From the NCBI GenBank assembly GCA_020638855.1, contig JACKHT010000023.1, positions 1-33,538 on the forward strand: DNA of 33,538 nucleotides. The letters run 5' to 3'. The notes under the pieces were generated by a model that was not told where the DNA came from, did not search any database, and saw only the letters and a list, made by a program, of their open reading frames with translations. Origin of the DNA: Planctomycetota bacterium. GTDB lineage: Bacteria > Planctomycetota > UBA1135 > GCA-002686595. Each line of letters opens with the position of its first letter. The first letter of the stretch is position 1. This document shows, piece after piece, positions 29,168 to 33,538 of the stretch. Both the position numbers and the translations under genes were made by a program.

Positions 29168-30826
29168 CTACATCACCGGCTCGATGCCGAGCGAAGCGAA
29201 GCCCTTGTCCTCGAAGGTCTTACGGAACAGGTCGCGCAGTTTGGTGGCGGCGGTGTCGTAGGCTGCCTTGTCCTTCCACGAATTGCGCGGGTTGAGCACC
29301 GAAGGATCGACCCCGGGGCACGCCTTGGGCATCTTGAGGTGGAAGATCGGGTGCACGTCGTATTCGGCACCTTCCTTGTGCAGTTCGCCAGCCAACGCGG
29401 CGTTGAGCAACGCACGGGTGTCCTTGATCGAAATCCGCTTGCCGACGCCGTAGGGGCCTCCGCCCCAACCGGTGTTGAGCAGGATGCAGCGGCCTTGGTG
29501 TTTCTCCATCATCTTGGCCAAACCGCGCGCGTAAACGCTCGGCTTTTGCGCCATGAACGGCGCGCCGAAGCAGGAGCTGAACGCGGCCTGGGGCTCGGTG
29601 ACGCCCACTTCGGTGCCCGCCAGCTTGGCGGTGAAACCCATGATGAAGTGGTACATGACCTCTTTCGACTCCAGCACCGAAACCGGGGGCAACACGCCGA
29701 AAGCATCGGCGGTCAAGAGCACGATCGTCTCGGGGTGCGGGCCTTTGGAACCCTCCGCCACGTTCGGGTTGCAGTCGAGCGGGTAGCTGAAACGCGTGTT
29801 TTCGGTGATCGACTGGTCGCTCAGGTCGAGCTCCTGGGGATCCACTTCCTCCATGCGCTTGCCCTTGGGGGCCGGCACGTTTTCAATCAACGTACCGGGC
29901 ATCGAAAGCGCGGCCGCGATGACCGGTTCGGCCTCCTTGTTGAGATCGATCAGTTTGGCGTAGCAGCCGTCTTCAAGGTTCGAGATGCCGCTGGCGGTCC
30001 AAGCGGTTTCGTCGTCCCCGACCAGCTTACGATCCGGATCGGCCGAAAGGGTCGTTTTGCCGGTACCGGACAGGCCGAACAGGATCGCGCCGTCGCCGCG
30101 CTGGCCCACGTTGGCCGAGCAGTGCATCGACATGTGGCCTTGATCGGGCAGAAGGTAGTTCATGACCGTGAACATGCCCTTCTTGTTGACGCCGCAGTAG
30201 TCCGCGCGTCCAACCACCAGGATGATCCGGTTCTTGAGGTCCAGGATGACCGCACGCTGGCTGGCGGTGCCGTCGACCTCCGGGTTCGCGTGGTAGCTGG
30301 GCACGTTGAGCAGGGTCCAGCGCTTGCCGTCCTCGTTGCTCACCCCCGGCAGTTCCTTGGGGAACATGTTGTGCACGAACATGGCGTGGGTGGCGTACTC
30401 TCCCACGAAGCGGAAGGGCACCGCGTACTCGGCGTCGGTCCCCGCGTAGACGTCTTTCACGAACAGCGAAGCCTTCTTCTGGTTCAAGTGCTCGCCGACG
30501 CGCTTGAGCAGCGCTTGGAACTTGGTCGGGTCGAACTTTTGGAAGTCGGCCTTCCACCAAACCTTGTCCTCAAGCTCGGGCCAAGCCACCCCAAAGGTGT
30601 CTTTCACCGGGCGTCCGGTGCAGGAGGGGTCGGTGTAGAACACCAGCGGCCCCTTTTTGCCCAGCTTGGTCGCGTAGGCCTTCGGATCGGTGTCCGGCCC
30701 ACCAGGTCGGATGCGACCCCGGTCGCCCGCGATGGCGGCATCGAACAACGCATCTTTCGAAAGGTTGACCTTGTAGGTCACGTCTTTCAAACCAAACAAA
30801 CGCTCCAGATCTTGGCTGTGGCCCAT
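29168..30826 (-). CDS. pckA: Phosphoenolpyruvate carboxykinase (ATP)
   Basis: 552 residues, normal for the ATP-dependent enzyme, which converts oxaloacetate and ATP to phosphoenolpyruvate, CO2 and ADP in gluconeogenesis. The P-loop GLSGTGKTTLSADP starts at 251. The metal-binding GDDETAW follows at 270-276 and the substrate segment RADYCGVNKKGMFTVMNYLLP is near 207-227. The late signatures NTRFSYPLD, FGAPFMAQ and LNTGWGGGPYGVGKRI all match. The start at 30826 was chosen because homology begins at SQDLERLFGLKD; the open frame upstream (100 codons) is Gly/Arg/Pro-rich and not conserved-looking. An 8-bp inverted repeat lies 20-38 nt upstream of the ATG and may regulate it. Cytoplasmic and monocistronic. 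Confidence 0.95.
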   Translation of the reverse strand: MGHSQDLERLFGLKDVTYKVNLSKDALFDAAIAGDRGRIRPGGPDTDPKAYATKLGKKGPLVFYTDPSCTGRPVKDTFGVAWPELEDKVWWKADFQKFDPTKFQALLKRVGEHLNQKKASLFVKDVYAGTDAEYAVPFRFVGEYATHAMFVHNMFPKELPGVSNEDGKRWTLLNVPSYHANPEVDGTASQRAVILDLKNRIILVVGRADYCGVNKKGMFTVMNYLLPDQGHMSMHCSANVGQRGDGAILFGLSGTGKTTLSADPDRKLVGDDETAWTASGISNLEDGCYAKLIDLNKEAEPVIAAALSMPGTLIENVPAPKGKRMEEVDPQELDLSDQSITENTRFSYPLDCNPNVAEGSKGPHPETIVLLTADAFGVLPPVSVLESKEVMYHFIMGFTAKLAGTEVGVTEPQAAFSSCFGAPFMAQKPSVYARGLAKMMEKHQGRCILLNTGWGGGPYGVGKRISIKDTRALLNAALAGELHKEGAEYDVHPIFHLKMPKACPGVDPSVLNPRNSWKDKAAYDTAATKLRDLFRKTFEDKGFASLGIEPVM

Positions 30827-31139
30827 GGCAAAGGGATTGGGTACGGGCACGCCCCAGGCGTGCCAGGTGTTTTCAGGCGGAAGAGGGTACCCCCGCCCTC
30901 CACCCCGGCCAAGCGGGATCCCCCAAACCGCCCGCCGGTCGCCAATTCGAGCCATGGGGAGGCTGCGGTTCGACGCCAGCAGACCTGCCCGGGGCACACC
31001 AGGCAGCTCCGCGTGGGGGGTGGAGGCTTGGAGCCAAGCCCCAACCCGCTCGGGCTTGGATCCGCTCGGCCTTGGCGCCGACCTCCCCCCACCTGCGGCG
31101 CTTGTTGGCCAGCGAGGCTTCCCCACGGGGACGCCCGCT
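30827..31139. other. 313-bp gap between pckA and hipA
   Basis: No convincing gene is present. Its only clear structures are the inverted repeat at 30846-30864, which lies in the pckA leader or promoter, and GGCTTGG-AG-CCAAGCC at 31025-31040. The latter could be a weak terminator for the hipBA operon. An open frame continuous with pckA crosses the gap but has no recognisable content. Confidence 0.6.
30846..30864. promoter_or_regulatory. Inverted repeat upstream of pckA
   Basis: GGCACGCC-CCA-GGCGTGCC is a perfect 8-bp dyad with a 3-nt centre, 20-38 nt before the pckA ATG. It is either an operator or a leader hairpin. TACCCA (minus strand, 30838-30843) beside it is a poor -10. Confidence 0.45.
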
Positions 31140-32444
31140 TCAACCCTTCGGGAACGACCGTCGGTGGGTGGCCTGGATCCGTTCGACGACCGACTCGGGA
31201 ATGCCGGCTTGGGAGGCGAATTCGGGCCAGCGGGTGACCGCGCCTTGGACCTCTTCGAGCAGCGTCGCGGCGCGGCCGCGCTTCATCAGGGCCGACTTGG
31301 CGCAGGCCTCGAAGTCTTCCAAGGTGAAACCATCGCGCTTGCCGTTCACCGTCATTTGATGGGTCGACGTCCACAGGCCGGCCGGATTGAAGCTGTAGGT
31401 CAAATCGAACGCCGGAGCGAGCGACCAGCGCCCCTGCTTGTCCATCAAGAACGCGATGTTCTTGACGTGGTCGTCCTGGTTGCGCGCGACGATGTTGAAG
31501 AGCATGCGGCGGAACTGCTCCTCGACCGAAGCCATCGGCAGGTCCAGCTGCCGGATCGCCAAGTGCGCCTGTTCGTAGCCGTACGCGCCTGCTTGGTTGA
31601 AATCGAAGTGCGCCAGCGCGCATAGCGATTGCATGTGCAGTTTTTCGCCGCCAGCCAAGCGATCGAAGCGCTTGGTCATGAAATGCCGACGCCCGTTCTC
31701 CTCGAGCAAGCGGCACTCGTTCATGCGAATGCCCGCCGCCTGGGCCATGAGCGAGTAGGCGTACTCAATCGCGCCATAGCCCTTGGGATCTTCGAGTTCC
31801 TTGTCCTGGTTCCCCACCACGCCATCAAACTTGATCAACCAGTATTCAAAGCCTTCCCCCGCAGCGATTTGCCCCGAACGCACCTCTTGCGTGGTCCGAT
31901 TCCAGGCGATCACCGCCTTGGCCCGCGCCCCCCCGGCCGAGGTGCCCACGCGCAAAATGTCGCGCAAGGCCTTTTCCTTGCCCTCCTCGTGGAAGTGCCC
32001 TTGCAAATCCCCGCGGTGGCTGAGCACTTCGCTGGCCAGATCCACCAACGCTTCGATCTGGATCTTGCTCGCCGTGCGCGGCCGGGGACCGAGCACCGGG
32101 GCAAACTCGAGCGCTCCCATGCCGCGCGCGCCGGTGTAGCACAGGCGCTCCACCGCATCGAAACTCTGCGGCGTGCGCCCCTGGGTGGCGAGCCAAGCGT
32201 TGATCAACGCGTTGCCAAACCGATCGGGCAACGAGTCCGCCAAGAGTCCCGGCAGGCCATGGAAGGTCTCGCGCGCCAGGGCCGGAAACCGATACACCCG
32301 ATCGCTGAGCGGCATCACCAGCGGCGCGAGCTCGATCGCGCTCTTTGCAAAGTCGGGGTCGTACTGGAACTCGGCCACGTCCTGGCCTTCGGCCAACGAC
32401 ACGGCGCCGATCATGCGGCCCCAAAGCTCCACGCGCGCGATCAT
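31140..32444 (-). CDS. hipA: HipA-type serine/threonine kinase toxin
   Basis: 434 residues, full length for HipA. The N-terminal subdomain (about 1-110) begins IARVELWGRMIGAVSL and includes LPGLLADSLPDRFGNALINAWL. The kinase core has VGTSAGGARAKAVIAW (167-181; the Gly-rich ATP loop), YWLIKFDG with Lys205, the catalytic RNQDDHVKNI (321-330) and the metal-binding AFDLTYS with Asp347. HipA kinases phosphorylate translation targets such as glutamyl-tRNA synthetase and cause growth arrest until neutralised by HipB. All catalytic residues are present, so it is likely active. The ATG overlaps the antitoxin stop by 4 nt (ATGA), which sets the start and implies coupled translation. The target is not known here. 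Confidence 0.92.
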   Translation of the reverse strand: MIARVELWGRMIGAVSLAEGQDVAEFQYDPDFAKSAIELAPLVMPLSDRVYRFPALARETFHGLPGLLADSLPDRFGNALINAWLATQGRTPQSFDAVERLCYTGARGMGALEFAPVLGPRPRTASKIQIEALVDLASEVLSHRGDLQGHFHEEGKEKALRDILRVGTSAGGARAKAVIAWNRTTQEVRSGQIAAGEGFEYWLIKFDGVVGNQDKELEDPKGYGAIEYAYSLMAQAAGIRMNECRLLEENGRRHFMTKRFDRLAGGEKLHMQSLCALAHFDFNQAGAYGYEQAHLAIRQLDLPMASVEEQFRRMLFNIVARNQDDHVKNIAFLMDKQGRWSLAPAFDLTYSFNPAGLWTSTHQMTVNGKRDGFTLEDFEACAKSALMKRGRAATLLEEVQGAVTRWPEFASQAGIPESVVERIQATHRRSFPKG

Positions 32445-32842
32445 TCCTGGCCCCCCCCGCGCGGCTCGCTGCGCTGGTCCGTTGGGTTCGCCCCAGCCTC
32501 TCCCCAGGACCACGGTTGGGCTCCCCCCTCCACGTCGCCCTCCCCCGAAGCCCGCTGCCGCGAATGCCCCTTTTGCTTCCACTGTGCGATAGGCCCCTCG
32601 CTCACTTCGGGCACCAAGCGCTCGAAGTTCTCCACCAACCCCAAGACACGGCAAACCCGCACCAACCCCGACAACTGGGTCGCCACGGCCCCCTGCTCCA
32701 AGCGCTGCACCGTCCGCAACCCGAGCCCTGCCTGCTCCGCCACCTGGGCCTGGGTCAAGTTGCGCGCCAAGCGCTGCCGAGCCAGGCGTTCCCCGATCCA
32801 CGCCAGCAGCGCTTCATCGGTCATCTTGGGATCGATCCTCAT
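32441..32842 (-). CDS. hipB: HipB-type XRE-family antitoxin
   Basis: 133 residues. An N-terminal XRE helix-turn-helix spans about 14-70 (LARQRLARNLTQAQVAEQAGLGLRTVQRLEQG). A disordered Gly/Glu/Pro-rich tail of about 45 residues follows, longer than in classic HipB. It binds DNA to repress the hipBA operon and binds HipA to keep it inactive. It is the first gene of the pair, with hipA overlapping by 4 nt. An AT-rich operator region with repeated ATGGCG half-sites lies directly upstream. The start at 32842 has TATAAG exactly 6 nt before it, consistent with a leaderless mRNA; Met7 is the alternative. The long tail may be involved in HipA binding or turnover, which is inference. Confidence 0.88.
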   Translation of the reverse strand: MRIDPKMTDEALLAWIGERLARQRLARNLTQAQVAEQAGLGLRTVQRLEQGAVATQLSGLVRVCRVLGLVENFERLVPEVSEGPIAQWKQKGHSRQRASGEGDVEGGAQPWSWGEAGANPTDQRSEPRGGGQE

Positions 32843-32848
32843 AGGCGT

Positions 32849-32935
32849 CTTATATGGCGTATTGTAGCCAGTTTCAGCCCATATAACGTCACATATGGCG
32901 CCTTATCTCAATACTATAATCCGCCATTTATGGCG
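32849..32935 (-). promoter_or_regulatory. hipBA promoter and operator array
   Basis: An AT-rich island in GC-rich DNA. A perfect dyad CGCCAT-TT-ATGGCG lies at 32922-32935, and further ATGGCG half-sites at 32895-32900 and 32854-32859. The last overlaps the -10 box TATAAG (minus strand, 32849-32854), which is 6 nt before the hipB ATG. CTGAAA 17 nt upstream of it is a fair -35. A second -10-like TACAAT lies at 32861-32866. Binding at these sites would block the promoter, as expected for autorepression by HipB. Confidence 0.65.
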
Positions 32936-32997
32936 TTTTCTGTATCTAGGACCCTTCGAGTCTTCCCCAGCCACCCGCACGCCTGGGTTTTGGCCAC

Positions 32998-33207
32998 CTA
33001 CGACTTCACCCCAGTTGCACCCTCATCCCCGTCGCGAAACACGCCAAAGAAGGCGGGGCCAAACACCGCCACAGGCAGGATTCCGAGCAAGGCCAGCAGC
33101 ATGTCGGTGGTCTGGGTGTTCCACTGCAGCAGGGTCAGGAAGGCAAACATGTAGACACCCGCAAACAGGCTGAAACCGAGGACTCGCTTGGGATGGATGG
33201 GTCGCAT
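32998..33207 (-). CDS. Small two-helix membrane protein
   Basis: 69 residues. After a basic start (MRPIHPKRVLG), two hydrophobic helices lie at about 10-26 and 36-55 (LLALLGILPVAVFGPAFFG), ending in an acidic tail. I do not recognise a family. The ATG at 33207 is supported by TAGACT exactly 6 nt upstream, in the same GC-TANACT context as the TPR gene promoter, suggesting a leaderless mRNA. It lies beside the hipBA operator on the same strand but about 155 nt from hipB, so it is probably separate. A real gene is likely because of the coherent membrane topology and the promoter, but short length keeps confidence moderate. Confidence 0.55.
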   Translation of the reverse strand: MRPIHPKRVLGFSLFAGVYMFAFLTLLQWNTQTTDMLLALLGILPVAVFGPAFFGVFRDGDEGATGVKS

Positions 33208-33213
33208 GGCCCC

Positions 33214-33219
33214 AGTCTA
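33214..33219 (-). promoter_or_regulatory. -10 box for a leaderless small membrane protein transcript
   Basis: TAGACT on the minus strand, preceded by GC, is followed by 6 nt (GGGGCC) and the ATG at 33207. The rest of the gap up to 33383 shows nothing assignable. Confidence 0.45.
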
Positions 33220-33383
33220 GCCCCCTAGCCCAAAACAAGAGCAGCGATCCGCCGCGTCCCAGGCATCTGCGGGCCTAGCAGGATCGCAAGTGACCCAAGC
33301 CCTTCGCTTCGCTCACCCAGGAAGCCCTCAAGCCCAAGGCTCCCCTCGGCTCCCCGCGCGGCCCCACCACCCCACCGTTCCGG

Positions 33384-33420
33384 TTAGGAGCTGTCGGTTG
33401 GGAGCTGTCGACTAGGAGCT
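33384..33420 (+). repeat. 14-bp tandem repeat, about 2.6 units
   Basis: TTAGGAGCTGTCGG, TTGGGAGCTGTCGA and a partial CTAGGAGCT lie head to tail just past the 3' end of the partial gene at the right edge. It may be a slippage repeat in non-coding DNA. Confidence 0.7.
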
Positions 33421-33432
33421 CCAACCCCCGCC

Positions 33433-33538
33433 CTAACGCACCGCTCCCTTACCCGTGATCTGCAAGCTAGCTTCGGGGATCGACAGCACGAACGCCACCA
33501 CCGCGCTGGCTTGGAGGCGGGCTTCGTTGCCATAGCCA
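33433..33538 (-). CDS. 3' end of an unidentified gene (partial)
   Basis: A minus-strand frame enters from the right edge and ends at TAG (33433-33435), giving the last 34 residues: NEARLQASAVVAFVLSIPE followed by ASLQITGKGAVR. The mix of residues looks like real coding sequence, unlike the other frames, but it is too short to name a family. The 5' end lies outside the window. A tandem repeat but no terminator follows. Confidence 0.4.
   Translation of the reverse strand, partial: GYGNEARLQASAVVAFVLSIPEASLQITGKGAVR

Noticed and set aside
30827..31126. 100-codon N-terminal extension of pckA
   Set aside because: It is low-complexity, Gly/Arg/Pro-rich and outside PEP carboxykinase homology, which begins at the ATG at 30826. 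The extension also contains an inverted repeat more fitting for a leader.
29339..31237. Plus-strand open frame of 632 codons opposite pckA
   Set aside because: pckA on the minus strand is unmistakable; the opposite frame is a shadow without known motifs.
31629..32867. Plus-strand open frame of 412 codons opposite hipBA
   Set aside because: HipA and HipB motifs are clear on the minus strand; the antisense frame shows no domain.

Overview
The window is a GC-rich bacterial chromosome segment with about 28 protein genes on both strands and no rRNA, tRNA, CRISPR array or transposase that I can recognise. The gene mix suggests a Planctomycetota-like or other deep-branching Gram-negative bacterium: an ECF sigma domain fused to a membrane span and a very large carboxypeptidase-regulatory-like tail, minor type IV prepilins, signal-peptide amidohydrolases, lipoproteins, PilZ and PATAN signalling proteins. 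This placement is inferred from gene content only. Shine-Dalgarno sequences are rare. Seven genes instead have a -10-like TANNNT box 6-7 nt before the start codon, which points to leaderless transcripts.

Left part (1-6.0 kb): two minor prepilins (PilV-like, PilW-like) and two tandem paralogous membrane proteins with a HAMP-like tail, closed by a terminator. An Hsp20 chaperone follows, behind a near-perfect sigma-54 promoter. On the minus strand is a sulfur-activation operon: a ribbon-helix-helix protein, ATP sulfurylase with a changed catalytic HxxH motif, and a cytosolic alkaline-phosphatase-superfamily enzyme with a Thr nucleophile motif.

Middle (6.0-16.1 kb): a TPR lipoprotein; an AIM24 protein; a four-gene minus-strand unit (ABC ATPase, FtsX-type permease with a His-rich loop, DUF3299 lipoprotein, ThrE-type exporter) that looks like a metal-related envelope system; the 1032-residue ECF sigma fusion; a GNAT acetyltransferase; and a LOG-family protein.

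Right part (16.1-33.5 kb): a CopA-type Cu+ ATPase whose SEHPL motif reads SEQPL; a zinc-ribbon membrane protein; a REC-PATAN regulator carrying a 12-bp minisatellite; a PilZ protein; cysteine dioxygenase; a coupled pair of exported amidohydrolases (one a pseudoenzyme-like protein, one a tandem fusion of an intact and a degenerate domain); a radical SAM protein; a SufT/MIP18-like Fe-S protein; a small membrane protein apparently starting at ATT; a TPR protein; ATP-type PEP carboxykinase; a HipBA toxin-antitoxin pair with an AT-rich operator region; a small membrane protein; and the 3' end of a gene running off the right edge.

No single large novel system stands out. The best leads are the leaderless-promoter pattern, the RHH-Sat-phosphodiesterase-like operon, the His-loop ABC/DUF3299 unit, the sigma fusion and the degenerate amidohydrolase pair.
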